Shown: positions 1 to 9,390 of the stretch, piece after piece | Layout of the letters: each line of letters begins with the position of its first letter | Numbering within the stretch: the stretch's first letter is position 1 | Translations under genes and position numbers: made by a program | Assembly (NCBI GenBank): GCA_022510725.1 | Contig: JAFLSW010000001.1 | Span: 124,001-188,000 of the forward strand | Length of the DNA: 64,000 bases | Source: Lachnospiraceae bacterium | GTDB lineage: Bacteria; Bacillota; Clostridia; Lachnospirales; Lachnospiraceae | Reading direction: 5' to 3' | Notes under the pieces: generated by a model | Databases searched by the model: none | Seen by the model: only the letters and a program-made list of their open reading frames with translations | What the model was told of the DNA's origin: nothing

Positions 1-699
1 GTAAATCAAGCTGATGTTAAGGTGCCTTTTCGAAGTCGATTAGGAAATATATGTACCAGATATATATTACGGTATTTGTGTAATTTACATGTTGTAGATA
101 GCCAAACCGGATTGAGAGGAATTCCTTTTCACTTATTACCCAGACTTATGACTATCAGCGGTGAACGATATGAATATGAGATGAACATGCTATTGGATCT
201 TGCTGATGAGGGCATTCATTTTGTTGAAGTACCAATTCAGACGGTTTATGAGGATAATAATAGTATTTCCCATTTTAATCCCTTAGCGGATTCTGTGAAA
301 ATATATACGGTAATCATCAAATACTCTATGGCATCGCTATTGTCTGCCGTGTTGGACAATCTGACTTTTGCGTTACTGACTTTGTCGCCATATCATATTA
401 GTATTTGGGCTATGACTTTTATTGGACGGGCAATTTCTGCAATTTTTAACTTTAGTATCAACAAGAAGGTTGTGTTTAAGCGATCGGAAGGACTTTGGGG
501 ACAAGCTTTCAGATATCTTTGCTTATTAATTATATCAGGAAGTATATCAGCCTTTTTTGTCAATGCCATACATGCTGCGTTTGCTGCTAATATTATTTTG
601 GTAAAACTGATTGTGGAGACAATATTGTATTTTGTTAATTTCTATGTCCAAAAGAACTTTGTATTTGCAAGAAAAGGAGAAAAAATCAATGCCAATTAA
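1..699 (+). CDS. GT2-GtrA fusion glycosyltransferase, 5'-truncated by window edge
   Basis: The reading frame is open from the first base, so the gene begins outside the window; the GTG at base 22 is internal. The visible N-terminal part carries the end of a DPM1-type GT2 domain (QTGLRG, then VPIQTVYEDNNS and the SHFNPLADS stretch typical of the polyprenyl-phosphate glucosyl/mannosyl transferase group). The remainder is a GtrA-type four-helix membrane domain ending in the usual NFYVQKNFVF-like motif. Known proteins of this layout move a sugar onto undecaprenyl phosphate and may help flip it. It overlaps the radical SAM gene by 11 bases, which suggests a shared transcript. The sugar cannot be inferred. 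Confidence 0.85.
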   Translation, partial: VNQADVKVPFRSRLGNICTRYILRYLCNLHVVDSQTGLRGIPFHLLPRLMTISGERYEYEMNMLLDLADEGIHFVEVPIQTVYEDNNSISHFNPLADSVKIYTVIIKYSMASLLSAVLDNLTFALLTLSPYHISIWAMTFIGRAISAIFNFSINKKVVFKRSEGLWGQAFRYLCLLIISGSISAFFVNAIHAAFAANIILVKLIVETILYFVNFYVQKNFVFARKGEKINAN

Positions 700-1648
700 G
701 ATAAATAGCTTTGGAGGACCTATTGTATGGTTTTTTCGCAAATATTGTTCTGCTTATACCTCTAAAATTGCATTAGAGTTTACAGCTAAAAAATATGCTA
801 AAGTAATAGATGATTATATTCATTCATTTATAACAGATAAACAGCCACCTATATTTAAGATGGTAAATATAGAAACCGTAAACAGATGCAATGGAACCTG
901 CGCCTTTTGCCCCGCCAATGTTAGAGATGAAAGGCGTGAACGGAAAGTAATGGCACAGGAACTTTTCGAAAAGATTATCTTAGAATTAAAAACAATAAAT
1001 TGGAGGGGACAGATTTTTCTAAATATTAATAATGAACCATTATTAGATAAGCATATAGAGGAAAGAGCAAGATTTATTAAGGATCAATTGGGAGATCATG
1101 TGATTATCTCTATGTTTACCAATGGAAGCTTACTGACTCCCAAGAGATTAACAAAATTGAAATGGGGGGGGGTAGACGAACTTATTATTAATAATTATAG
1201 TAAATCATACAGGCTGAACTCACAACAAAAGAAAATATATCAATATGTTAAAAGTAATCCCGATCCATTTAAGAAGATGAAAATTGTTATCAACCGTAGA
1301 TATTCTGAAGAGATACTAGCTACGAGAGCAGGATTGGCTCCTAATAAAAAGAAACGAAATAATAAGGTCTTTGAGTCATGCATTTATCCTTATACCGATA
1401 TCACTATCTTTCCTGATGGAAAAGTGGGATTGTGTTGTAATGATTGCTATGAGGTTACAGATTATGGAAATGTATCAAAACAGACTTTGGTGGAAATATG
1501 GGAAAGTCCCCAATTTATAGATTTAAGAAAGGAAATGCAAAAAGGGAGACTGGCCGTTCCGTTTTGTGTTGAATGTGATGTAGTAGACTCGGGATTTAGA
1601 GAGCAACTGATTAAAAAGAGCAATGAGGTATTGTTTAGTGAAAAATGA
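689..1648 (+). CDS. radical SAM protein with SPASM domain
   Basis: The 319-residue protein has the 4Fe-4S radical SAM signature CNGTCAFC (Cys67, Cys71, Cys74). The C-terminal SPASM-like cysteine set includes VGLCCNDC and FCVECD, expected to bind an auxiliary cluster. The start at 689 is preferred over an upstream in-frame ATG because AAAAGGAG lies nine bases before it. Family members do radical chemistry on peptides or sugars. Here the glycosyltransferase and methyltransferase neighbours point to modification of a surface glycan or lipid, which is inference. A run of nine G within the codons for Lys-Trp-Gly-Gly-Val is unusual in this A+T-rich gene (see separate entry). Confidence 0.85.
   Translation: MPIKINSFGGPIVWFFRKYCSAYTSKIALEFTAKKYAKVIDDYIHSFITDKQPPIFKMVNIETVNRCNGTCAFCPANVRDERRERKVMAQELFEKIILELKTINWRGQIFLNINNEPLLDKHIEERARFIKDQLGDHVIISMFTNGSLLTPKRLTKLKWGGVDELIINNYSKSYRLNSQQKKIYQYVKSNPDPFKKMKIVINRRYSEEILATRAGLAPNKKKRNNKVFESCIYPYTDITIFPDGKVGLCCNDCYEVTDYGNVSKQTLVEIWESPQFIDLRKEMQKGRLAVPFCVECDVVDSGFREQLIKKSNEVLFSEK
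1164..1172 (+). repeat. poly-G tract (G9) inside the radical SAM coding region
   Basis: Nine consecutive G follow AAAT and precede TAGACG. The gene is otherwise A+T-rich. One G fewer gives an immediate TAG; one G more reaches TAA six codons after the tract. The tract could therefore switch the gene off by slippage. Confidence 0.9.
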
Positions 1649-2288
1649 AGATAAGTCCACTAACTGGACAGAATATTATTCAAAACCTAAAAGTAAGTTT
1701 TCTGCAGCAACTCAAAAAATAACTTTAAAAAAGTTAATATATTATATTGAGCGCTATGCTGCTGATAAGCTCGATATCATGGAACTGGGCGGTGGTAACA
1801 GCTGTTTTGCAAAAGGGCTATTAACAGGATGTAGTAAAGTTTCAATAAATAGTTACTCCATCATTGACAGCTGTGAAATAGCAGTAAGACAATTTCGGGA
1901 AATGAAGTTATCCGGTAATGCATATTTAGCGGACCTGACATCTGATACAGCATTGGCCGAAATAGAGAAGAAATTTGATTTAGTATATAGTGTCGGACTG
2001 ATAGAACATTTTCGGGGCAATGATATTGATAAAATTATTGCTGCACATTTTCAATTATGTGAAGACGGCGGAATTGTATTGATTAGTGTGCCTACACCAA
2101 CTCTTCAATATTTATTGATCCGAAAAGGGATGGAACTCTTAGGTGCATGGGGATTTCCTGATGAAAAAGCGTTAAAGTATGAAGATATAGGTGCCGCTAT
2201 TGAAAGGTACGGAGAATTATTAGATACGAAAATCAATCGAAGGCTGCCATTAACGCAATTAATGATCGTGGCTAGAAAAAAAGGTTAA
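1638..2288 (+). CDS. class I SAM-dependent methyltransferase
   Basis: A Rossmann-type methyltransferase of about 216 residues. Motif I is MELGGGNSCFAKG, followed by an acidic strand end and FDLVYSVGLIEHF, the usual post-I and motif IV region. The GTG at 1638 is chosen because GAGG sits nine bases upstream; an ATG at 1623 lies inside the preceding gene without a better ribosome site. The coding region overlaps the radical SAM gene by 11 bases, so the two are probably translated together. The substrate is unknown; the context suggests a sugar or a glycan precursor. Confidence 0.8.
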   Translation: MKNEDKSTNWTEYYSKPKSKFSAATQKITLKKLIYYIERYAADKLDIMELGGGNSCFAKGLLTGCSKVSINSYSIIDSCEIAVRQFREMKLSGNAYLADLTSDTALAEIEKKFDLVYSVGLIEHFRGNDIDKIIAAHFQLCEDGGIVLISVPTPTLQYLLIRKGMELLGAWGFPDEKALKYEDIGAAIERYGELLDTKINRRLPLTQLMIVARKKG

Positions 2289-2303
2289 GGTGATAATTGC
2301 GTA

Positions 2304-3308
2304 TTATTTTGTTACCCGCTTTCTAATTTGGATATATATAACAGATATTAAGCATGCAATGAAAGAAGTTATGATAAAACTGTCCGGGCCATAAGTTTTT
2401 TGTTTATAAACAATGATATAGTAAAAAGTAAATATATACATATGTATGAGATAAATAATAGTACTCATGGATCGAAGCTGTGGATAGATAGAACTATCTT
2501 TTAATTTAATGTTTTGTATGATGCCAAAAAGACCTATGGAAGTAACGATGAGCAAATAACTGCTTACAAAAGAGTTGTTTGTAAAGAAATTCAATGTAAA
2601 ACCTCCAACCAGTAAAAGAAAATTTACCGGATTGGGGATTTTTTTGTGGGCAAGATACATTCCTGCAGGTATATATATGGCACCGCTTAAAATCCTGCCA
2701 TTTCCGATGCTATATTTAACTAAAAGAAATAATAACCTTAATATCGGCTGCGCAGGTTCATCAAACCCCATTATTAAGTCAAGTCCAAAACTGATCACGC
2801 TTATAAGCAAACTTACACCTAAAATGTTTTTCGGGGTCAATTTCAATTGCAATAACAGTATGATTAAGATCAAAGCATAAACCGTTGAAAGCAAATACCA
2901 TAACGGCCATGCGTTATATTGTTCACCAACAAAAATAAGTCCCCTTATTGTACTTAATGCAGAGGTTATAATAGATGTTTTACTTATAATATAGTGCCCT
3001 AGAGCTATGGGAAAGTAAATCGCCATCCATAGCAGATAAAGTTTTAAGATCCTAATTAAATATTTCTTTATTTTGTCAATATCATCTTTTCCCTGATATG
3101 GATATTGAAGTTTGACAGCAAGTAAGTATCCCGAAGATAAAAAGAAAAAAGGAACAGCCATGGAAACAAATAAGTTAAATATCTCATTTATATATTTATT
3201 TGTACAATTTATCAATGGTTGCGTATGTATAGCAACAACAGCAAATGCCATTATAAATTTGCACAAGTCTATACCATTATTATTTTTGGGGGTTATAATT
3301 ATATTTTT
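2304..3308 (-). CDS. acyltransferase family 3 membrane protein
   Basis: About 334 residues with roughly ten hydrophobic segments and the family-3 N-terminus: GIDLCKFIMAF followed by VVAIHTQP, whose His is the conserved active-site residue. Later come FFFLSSGYLLA and LWYLLSTVYA. The ATG at 3308 is preferred over one at 3356 because AAGGAAAG lies just upstream. Members O-acetylate or succinylate surface sugars using a cytoplasmic acyl donor. It is last in a minus-strand set after MBOAT and SGNH genes, also O-acylation functions, and is convergent with the methyltransferase gene. Confidence 0.85.
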   Translation of the reverse strand, partial: KNIIITPKNNNGIDLCKFIMAFAVVAIHTQPLINCTNKYINEIFNLFVSMAVPFFFLSSGYLLAVKLQYPYQGKDDIDKIKKYLIRILKLYLLWMAIYFPIALGHYIISKTSIITSALSTIRGLIFVGEQYNAWPLWYLLSTVYALILIILLLQLKLTPKNILGVSLLISVISFGLDLIMGFDEPAQPILRLLFLLVKYSIGNGRILSGAIYIPAGMYLAHKKIPNPVNFLLLVGGFTLNFFTNNSFVSSYLLIVTSIGLFGIIQNIKLKDSSIYPQLRSMSTIIYLIHMYIFTFYYIIVYKQKTYGPDSFIITSFIACLISVIYIQIRKRVTK

Positions 3309-3450
3309 CATTTGTTGCTTTCCTTGTACTCTTAAATTGTTTTCAAATATATTCAAGTATTCTCATATTATAAACAATATAAAAGTAAAAAGCAATCGGA
3401 AGAGAACGATATATGGAGTATGTACGAAATCTGGCTCCATTCCTTAATAG

Positions 3451-4434
3451 TTACTGCAAGTTCTGTTCCCAAATATTTCCCTCAATAGTTCTCATGTCTG
3501 TTACATCATAATTATTAATAATATATTCGCCTAAAAAATCTGTAACCTTTACAGCTCCTTCGGGATTCAAATGCCCAATATCCTTAAAGTCCGTATCTTC
3601 ATCAATCCCCAGTTCTTCAATATACTCAAAAAGATTAAAATATACACAATCATTTTGGGCGGCAAATTCTTTCATAGCATCACCATATTTAAAATTTTCC
3701 CCCCATGGAATAGTTAAAAAAATAATATCTATATCCTCTTCTTTACATATACTAACAATTTCATCTAGAATTCTGGTCGCTTCTTCACTCAGTGCCTCCT
3801 GCTCAAATGTTGATACATCCGGTATTGTAATAGGTTCTACTCTATTATTTAGACGATAATAACCCATTGTAGATGCGAACCCCGGATCATAGACACTTTC
3901 CAAATAAAAATCTTGCCCAAAATTTATCCAATTATCATGAAATGCACATAATGGAACATAATAGGATAAATACCTTTCTTTATCACCACCCAAACACTGT
4001 CTTAAGTACTGTTGTTTTGCCACAGATTCCGTTATTTTCCGGACAGAATATATCTCCCCATTCAGATCCACATCCTGTATAAGTTCATTTACTAAATATG
4101 TGTCAATAAGAATTACCTTCGGAGATTGTGTTAATAAAGAATCTTTAAAAAACAATTCTGTTGTATTAATATGCTGCCAATTACCACCATAATTATATAT
4201 CCCAACTCCATATTGCTCATACATTCTCATAGAATCAATCCCCGTCCACATATGACTGGAGCCATAGCATATGACTTCCACTGAGTCTTCTGGCAGATTA
4301 TGAAATACTTCTACTGAATTAAATACTATTCCACTATAAGCAGGCCTTACTAATATACCTAATTTATGAATAATGGCTATAATCAATACAAGTGTCACAG
4401 TACACCCTATTATTTCTTTAATAGTTTTCACCAC
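3451..4434 (-). CDS. SGNH-like O-acyltransferase partner (copy 1)
   Basis: A 327-residue protein with one N-terminal membrane segment (about residues 10-28) and an extracytoplasmic domain. The GSSHMW motif at residues 58-63 supplies the likely nucleophilic Ser60. DIGH near the C-terminus (Asp285, His288) completes an SGNH/DltD/AlgJ-type catalytic set. It lies 12 bases downstream of an MBOAT gene. MBOAT-SGNH pairs such as AlgI-AlgJ and DltB-DltD pass an acyl group across the membrane onto a polymer. A paralogue at 9391-10368 shares most of the sequence but has Lys in place of the His after the serine. Confidence 0.75.
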   Translation of the reverse strand: MVKTIKEIIGCTVTLVLIIAIIHKLGILVRPAYSGIVFNSVEVFHNLPEDSVEVICYGSSHMWTGIDSMRMYEQYGVGIYNYGGNWQHINTTELFFKDSLLTQSPKVILIDTYLVNELIQDVDLNGEIYSVRKITESVAKQQYLRQCLGGDKERYLSYYVPLCAFHDNWINFGQDFYLESVYDPGFASTMGYYRLNNRVEPITIPDVSTFEQEALSEEATRILDEIVSICKEEDIDIIFLTIPWGENFKYGDAMKEFAAQNDCVYFNLFEYIEELGIDEDTDFKDIGHLNPEGAVKVTDFLGEYIINNYDVTDMRTIEGNIWEQNLQ

Positions 4435-4446
4435 ATCTTCACCTCT

Positions 4447-5946
4447 CTAAAATTGGAAATAAATAAAGTTTGCCTGTTCAAATGCAGGGCCCCATTTGCC
4501 AAACAATAAAATAAAGCCGACAGAGAAAGCAATGAACAACCATCTAAACCACCAATCCTGACTTATAATCACTTTGCGTATTACAATCTTCTTGTGTTTA
4601 CAATAGTCGGCAAAAATGAGTATAATTATACAAATTATCATAAGCCAAAAGTTCTTTGCATCAAGACCACAGCGATAAATAAAATTATCAAAGAATAATA
4701 CCCAAAAATTTTTAGCTAAGAAAATTGATTTTATGATTGCAAGGGCCTCTTTCAATCTATTGGCTCTAAAAAATATCCACGAAAAATCAACCAAAACAAA
4801 TGTACCAACTATATGAGCCAACTTATGTCCTATGGATTCACGATTTAAATGTAAGACAGACACCGCCTTGTCCCTTAAAGGTTGCAACATTTCTCCAATG
4901 ATCTGATAAATCCCATTTAATCCTCCCCAGACAATAAATGAAATTGAAGCACCGTGCCATAAACCACTGACCAAAAACACGATCATCTTATTGACATATT
5001 TTCTAAGCTTTCCTTTTCTACTGCCGCCCAATGGAATATACAGATAATCCTTAAACCACGAAGTCAATGAAATATGCCATCTGCGCCAAAAGTCGGCAAC
5101 GGAAGTCGAAAGATATGGGGCATCAAAATTTTCCATCAATGAGATCCTCAAAATTTTTGCTGTGCCCATTGCAATAGTAGAATATCCTGAAAAATCGCAA
5201 TAAATCTGCACAGCAAACAACATCGTGGCTAAGATAAGATAATAGCCCGACCATGTTATATAATCTCCATATACCGTATCTACAAAAATAGCAATTCTAT
5301 CTGCCAAAACGATTTTTAAAAAGAATCCCCACAGAATCAAAAGAAGACCTTCTCTAGCTTCTTCAAAACTGAATTTTTTAGGAATACTAAGTTGCTTGAG
5401 TAGATTTTTAGACCGCTCAATAGGCCCAGCAACTAACTGAGGAAAGAATGAAACAAATAGCGCATACTTGAAAAAGTTCTTTTCGGCATATATTTCATCT
5501 CTATATACATCCATAGTATAACTCAATGCCTGAAAAGTATAGAAAGAAATGCCAACAGGTAAGATAATGTCAAATGTCGGCGCATTAAGTTGAACATGAA
5601 TATATGAGAAAGCCCGTGTTAAAATACTCAACGCAAAATTAGTATATTTAAACCAGAATAATATACCTAAATTGATTACAAAACTGCCGGCAACTACCCA
5701 CTTCTTTAATCGAATCTGTTTTGTTGCTTCATAATTGGAGTTTTTGATTTTCTCAATTAGCAATCCACTTATGAATGTTATAACCGTAGAGGCAAAAATA
5801 AGAAGTGCATATTTAGCATTCCAGCACATATAAAAATAATAGCTCGCAACCAATAACCATAAATATTTGATTTTCTTAGGAATGATAAAATACACTAATA
5901 CTACAATTGGAAGAAATATTAAAAAATTAATAGAATTAAATAACAT
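4447..5946 (-). CDS. MBOAT family O-acyltransferase (copy 1, AlgI/DltB-like)
   Basis: A 499-residue polytopic membrane protein. It carries the MBOAT signatures ADFWRRWHISLTSWF (His291) and SGLWHGASISFIVWGG (His331, the invariant active-site His), plus PQLVAGPIERS and QIYCDFSGYS. It would carry an acyl group, probably acetyl, through the membrane to an SGNH partner encoded next to it. A GGAGAATGAAAT ribosome site precedes the ATG, and the same leader occurs before copy 2. The protein differs from copy 2 mostly by conservative substitutions. Both copies look intact. Confidence 0.88.
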   Translation of the reverse strand: MLFNSINFLIFLPIVVLVYFIIPKKIKYLWLLVASYYFYMCWNAKYALLIFASTVITFISGLLIEKIKNSNYEATKQIRLKKWVVAGSFVINLGILFWFKYTNFALSILTRAFSYIHVQLNAPTFDIILPVGISFYTFQALSYTMDVYRDEIYAEKNFFKYALFVSFFPQLVAGPIERSKNLLKQLSIPKKFSFEEAREGLLLILWGFFLKIVLADRIAIFVDTVYGDYITWSGYYLILATMLFAVQIYCDFSGYSTIAMGTAKILRISLMENFDAPYLSTSVADFWRRWHISLTSWFKDYLYIPLGGSRKGKLRKYVNKMIVFLVSGLWHGASISFIVWGGLNGIYQIIGEMLQPLRDKAVSVLHLNRESIGHKLAHIVGTFVLVDFSWIFFRANRLKEALAIIKSIFLAKNFWVLFFDNFIYRCGLDAKNFWLMIICIIILIFADYCKHKKIVIRKVIISQDWWFRWLFIAFSVGFILLFGKWGPAFEQANFIYFQF

Positions 5947-6382
5947 ATTTCATTCTCCTTTGTGCCCTCATTACTTATAACATGCAAATTATAAGATTTA
6001 TCATAAAAATTCACTCCCATATACATGAGCATTCATTCAAGTATTATATATTCAAATCGAGAGAAAAGCAACTTTGATTCATTTTTCATATTCCATTTCA
6101 ATCTATATTAATCATAAGAGTCAAAATGTGGACAAGATTTTATGTGTTGTGATATACTCATCGATAGATATTTTCTATATTTTATGATTATTGGAGATCA
6201 TACTTGGAATAATTTTTGATTATTAAAAAATAAAATTTGGTGCATTTATAAAACAGGAAAAATCAATGAGGAATTCTAAATGCATGGAAGCATAATTACT
6301 TGAAGATGGGTAATAAGGCATGCAGTTTTTGTAGTTTGAGATTGGTATACAACTGAGAAATTGAAGTGGGAAGGTATATGAA
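5947..6382. other. divergent intergenic region between MBOAT copy 1 and the Wzz-like gene
   Basis: This A+T-rich 436-base gap should hold the promoters for both flanking transcription units. Several TATAAT-like hexamers are present, but none pairs convincingly with a -35 box at 16-18 bases. No conserved gene was seen; a 79-codon frame on the minus strand overlaps the Wzz-like start and resembles nothing known. Confidence 0.5.
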
Positions 6383-7828
6383 ATGGAAAGCAGAAGTTTT
6401 AAAGAAAGAGAAATCATTTTAGGAGACATTGCCTGGAAAATCATTATGGGATGGCGGTTCATCCTTGTTTTTACTATAGTATTATCTCTTTTAGCAGCAG
6501 GGGCCGAAGGATTAAGATATCGACTGGCTTATGTGCAATATCAGAATGCTTTAGAAGAGCAAGCATTGACCCTGTCACAAGAAAAGGAAAGCGCAGCTGA
6601 AAAATATGTTTTTTCGGGGAAGGAAAACGAAGAAATACAAAATGCTCTGCTTATAGAAAGATTTATTGGAGAAAATAAAAGATATATACAGAATTCTATT
6701 TTAATGGATTTAAATGCCTATGAAGTTCCTAAATTAAGAATGCAATATTATGTGGATTTAACATCTGATTACGATGAGGATACTGAGTTTGATCACAAGA
6801 TGGCGGTAATCAATGCATATCAGTCATTTGTGGTAAGCAGTGCTTTATCTCAGAAATTTGTGGATGATTTGGAACTTAATATTGAAAGATTATATATAGA
6901 GGAATTGATCTCTTATGGGTTAAGTGATGGGGGAAATGGATTTTATATTGAAGTAGTATTTGATGATGAAGATACACTTTTGGCCATGGCTGATATTATT
7001 AAAAATGAGTTGGAAGATCTGTCTGTAGAGATAGATAATGATATAGATCTGCATACTTTAGTTTTACTTTCAGATGAGGTAAAAGTTACCATGGACGCAA
7101 AAATAGCAGATCGTCAATCAAGAGAAGCAAGCAGAATTTTTTCTTATCAATCCCAGCTAAATACAGCAAAGGCAAATATGACAGAGGAACAGTTGGCAGC
7201 TTTAAAAGCCGGCGGAGAGCTATTACAAAATAATAATGAATCACAGCCGGCTCCAATTATAGAACCCACTTATAATTATCGTACAATTATACTAAGTGCT
7301 ATTGTGGGAATCATGTTAGCGGTCATCTGGCTGATGTTTCGATGGATTTTTGCAAGAAAGCTGCAGAGTTGCATAGAGTTAGAAGACATTTATGGTATGC
7401 GGTTGCTTGGTACTGTAGAAGCTGCAGATAAACAGAAAGGAAAAGTGTATTTAAAGTTGAAGCAGCTAAAGAATAGAGGCAAAAGGATCTTGTCGGAAAA
7501 TGAAAATTTGGAACTGATCGTTTCAAACATTGAGTTGTTTTGCAAAAAGAATGGACTTAACCTGATTTATATTACCGGAAGCGAACTTAAAAAGGTGGAT
7601 GAACATATTATGAATGACATAAAGGTACATTTGCAAGATTCCGGATTCCAAGTTTCAATAGGAGAAAATATTTGTTATGATGCAAAGTCTTTAAAGGAAA
7701 TAAATAATATGGATGGAGTTGTTATAATAGAGCAAGAAGGCGTTTCGGGGTATAAGGAGATAGAAAGAGAAATTTTGGCAATCCTGGAACAAAAGGTAAC
7801 AGTTATCGGATGTGTAGGAGTGGAATAA
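6383..7828 (+). CDS. Wzz-like chain-length/polysaccharide co-polymerase protein
   Basis: A 481-residue protein with an N-terminal membrane segment (about 26-45), a long, mostly helical extracytoplasmic middle rich in Glu and Asp, a second membrane segment (about 300-322), and a cytoplasmic C-terminal domain. The two-helix layout is that of Wzz/CapA co-polymerases. The C-terminal domain (VSNIELFCKKNGLNLIYITG onward) resembles the fold of a partner BY-kinase but shows no Walker A loop, so it is probably a non-catalytic version. GGGAAGG eight bases upstream supports the start. It sits between two inverted MBOAT-SGNH pairs. Confidence 0.65.
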   Translation: MESRSFKEREIILGDIAWKIIMGWRFILVFTIVLSLLAAGAEGLRYRLAYVQYQNALEEQALTLSQEKESAAEKYVFSGKENEEIQNALLIERFIGENKRYIQNSILMDLNAYEVPKLRMQYYVDLTSDYDEDTEFDHKMAVINAYQSFVVSSALSQKFVDDLELNIERLYIEELISYGLSDGGNGFYIEVVFDDEDTLLAMADIIKNELEDLSVEIDNDIDLHTLVLLSDEVKVTMDAKIADRQSREASRIFSYQSQLNTAKANMTEEQLAALKAGGELLQNNNESQPAPIIEPTYNYRTIILSAIVGIMLAVIWLMFRWIFARKLQSCIELEDIYGMRLLGTVEAADKQKGKVYLKLKQLKNRGKRILSENENLELIVSNIELFCKKNGLNLIYITGSELKKVDEHIMNDIKVHLQDSGFQVSIGENICYDAKSLKEINNMDGVVIIEQEGVSGYKEIEREILAILEQKVTVIGCVGVE

Positions 7829-7879
7829 TAGAGTTAAGTTATATATAGTAAGTGACAAAAGCGTAGAGGAGAATGAAAT

Positions 7880-9376
7880 ATGCTATTCAATTCCATTGAT
7901 TTCTTAATATTTCTTCCAATTGTAGCATTAGTTTATTTTATCATTCCTAAGAAAATCAAATATTTATGGCTATTGGTTGCAAGTTATTATTTTTATATGT
8001 GCTGGAACGCTAAATATGCACTTCTTATTTTTGCCTCTACGGTTATAACATTCATAAGTGGATTGCTAATTGAGAAAATCAAAAACGCCAATTATGAAGC
8101 AACAAAACAAATGCGATTAAAGAAGTGGGTGGTAGCAGGTAGTTTTATAATTAATCTGGTCATACTGTTTTATTTTAAATATATAAACTTTGCATTGATT
8201 ACATTAACTAAAGTTTTTTCCAGCATACATATTCAAATTAATGCACCGGCATTTGATATTATTTTGCCTGTTGGAATTTCATTCTATACTTTTCAAGCCT
8301 TAAGTTATACAATGGATGTGTATAGGGATGACATATATGCTGAAAAAAATTTTTTTAAATATGCATTATTTGTTTCGTTTTTCCCCCAGTTGGTTGCTGG
8401 TCCTATTGAGCGGTCTAAGAATCTACTCAAGCAGCTTGCTGTTCCAAAGAAGTTTAGCTTTGAAGAGGCCAGAGAAGGGCTTCTTTTAATGTTATGGGGA
8501 TTCTTCTTAAAAATTGTTCTGGCAGATAGAATTGCTATCTTTGTAGATGTGGTATATGGAGATTATGTAACATATTCAGGCTATTATATTGTATTGGCCA
8601 CAATGTTGTTTGCGGTACAGATTTATTGTGATTTTGCAGGATATTCTACTATTGCAATGGGTACGGCAAAAATTTTGAGAATCTCATTGATGGAAAATTT
8701 TGATGCCCCATATCTCTCTACATCTGTTGCAGACTTTTGGCGCAGATGGCATATTTCATTGACTTCGTGGTTTAAGGATTATCTGTATATTCCCTTAGGA
8801 GGAGGCAGAAAAGGAAAACTTAGAAAATATTTTAATAAGATGATCGTTTTTTTGGTCAGTGGATTATGGCATGGTGCTTCATTTTCTTTTATTGTGTGGG
8901 GCGGATTAAATGGGCTTTATCAAGTAATAGGTGAAATGTTACAGCCCATAAGAGATAAAGCAGTAAGAATTTTACAATTAAATCGCAGATCCTTGGGGCA
9001 TAAGTTGATTCATATAGTTGGAACATTTGTTTTGGTTGATTTTTCATGGATATTTTTTAGAGCAAATCAATTTACGGAAGCTTTAGATATTATAAAGTTT
9101 ATGATATCTGAAAAGAATCCATGGATATTATTTGATGGATCTATTTATAATTGCGGTTTAGATGTGAAGAACTTTTGGTTGATGATGATTTGTATAGTGA
9201 TACTTATATTTGCTGACTGCTGTAAGCATAAAAAAATTGTGATACGCGAAGTAATTATAAAGCAGGATTATTGGTTTAGATGGCTGTTTATTGCCTTTGC
9301 TGTTGGATTTGTTTTATTTTTTGGTAAATGGGGACCGTCATTTGACCAGGCAAACTTTATCTATTTTCAGTTCTAG
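7880..9376 (+). CDS. MBOAT family O-acyltransferase (copy 2)
   Basis: A 498-residue polytopic MBOAT protein, colinear with copy 1 to about residue 420 and one residue shorter thereafter. Both key histidines are kept (RRWHISLTSW, His291; LWHGASFSF, His331). The leader GAGGAGAATGAAAT is shared with copy 1. It follows the Wzz-like gene by 51 bases on the same strand, so this copy is probably co-transcribed with it. Predicted to move acyl groups to the SGNH protein encoded 14 bases downstream. Differences from copy 1 cluster in the first extracellular segments and near residues 395-425, where substrate or partner preference could differ; that is inference. Confidence 0.88.
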   Translation: MLFNSIDFLIFLPIVALVYFIIPKKIKYLWLLVASYYFYMCWNAKYALLIFASTVITFISGLLIEKIKNANYEATKQMRLKKWVVAGSFIINLVILFYFKYINFALITLTKVFSSIHIQINAPAFDIILPVGISFYTFQALSYTMDVYRDDIYAEKNFFKYALFVSFFPQLVAGPIERSKNLLKQLAVPKKFSFEEAREGLLLMLWGFFLKIVLADRIAIFVDVVYGDYVTYSGYYIVLATMLFAVQIYCDFAGYSTIAMGTAKILRISLMENFDAPYLSTSVADFWRRWHISLTSWFKDYLYIPLGGGRKGKLRKYFNKMIVFLVSGLWHGASFSFIVWGGLNGLYQVIGEMLQPIRDKAVRILQLNRRSLGHKLIHIVGTFVLVDFSWIFFRANQFTEALDIIKFMISEKNPWILFDGSIYNCGLDVKNFWLMMICIVILIFADCCKHKKIVIREVIIKQDYWFRWLFIAFAVGFVLFFGKWGPSFDQANFIYFQF

Positions 9377-9390
9377 GAGATGTAGTTGTA

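Larger units (their letters stand above)
3451..5946 (-). repeat. left arm of an inverted two-gene duplication
   Basis: The MBOAT-SGNH pair here is repeated in opposite orientation at 7880-10368. The MBOAT proteins are mostly identical and the SGNH proteins are clearly related but more diverged. The match begins in the ribosome-binding leader and ends at the SGNH stop codons. Bases 5740-5817 match bases 8009-8086 perfectly on the opposite strand (78 bp). Confidence 0.85.

Noticed and set aside
22-24. GTG as the true start of the first gene
   Set aside because: The frame is open to the window edge and the protein begins in the middle of a GT2 domain.
2575-2880. 101-codon plus-strand frame within the acyltransferase gene
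   Set aside because: It is antisense to a membrane protein with a clear family signature and has no ribosome site.
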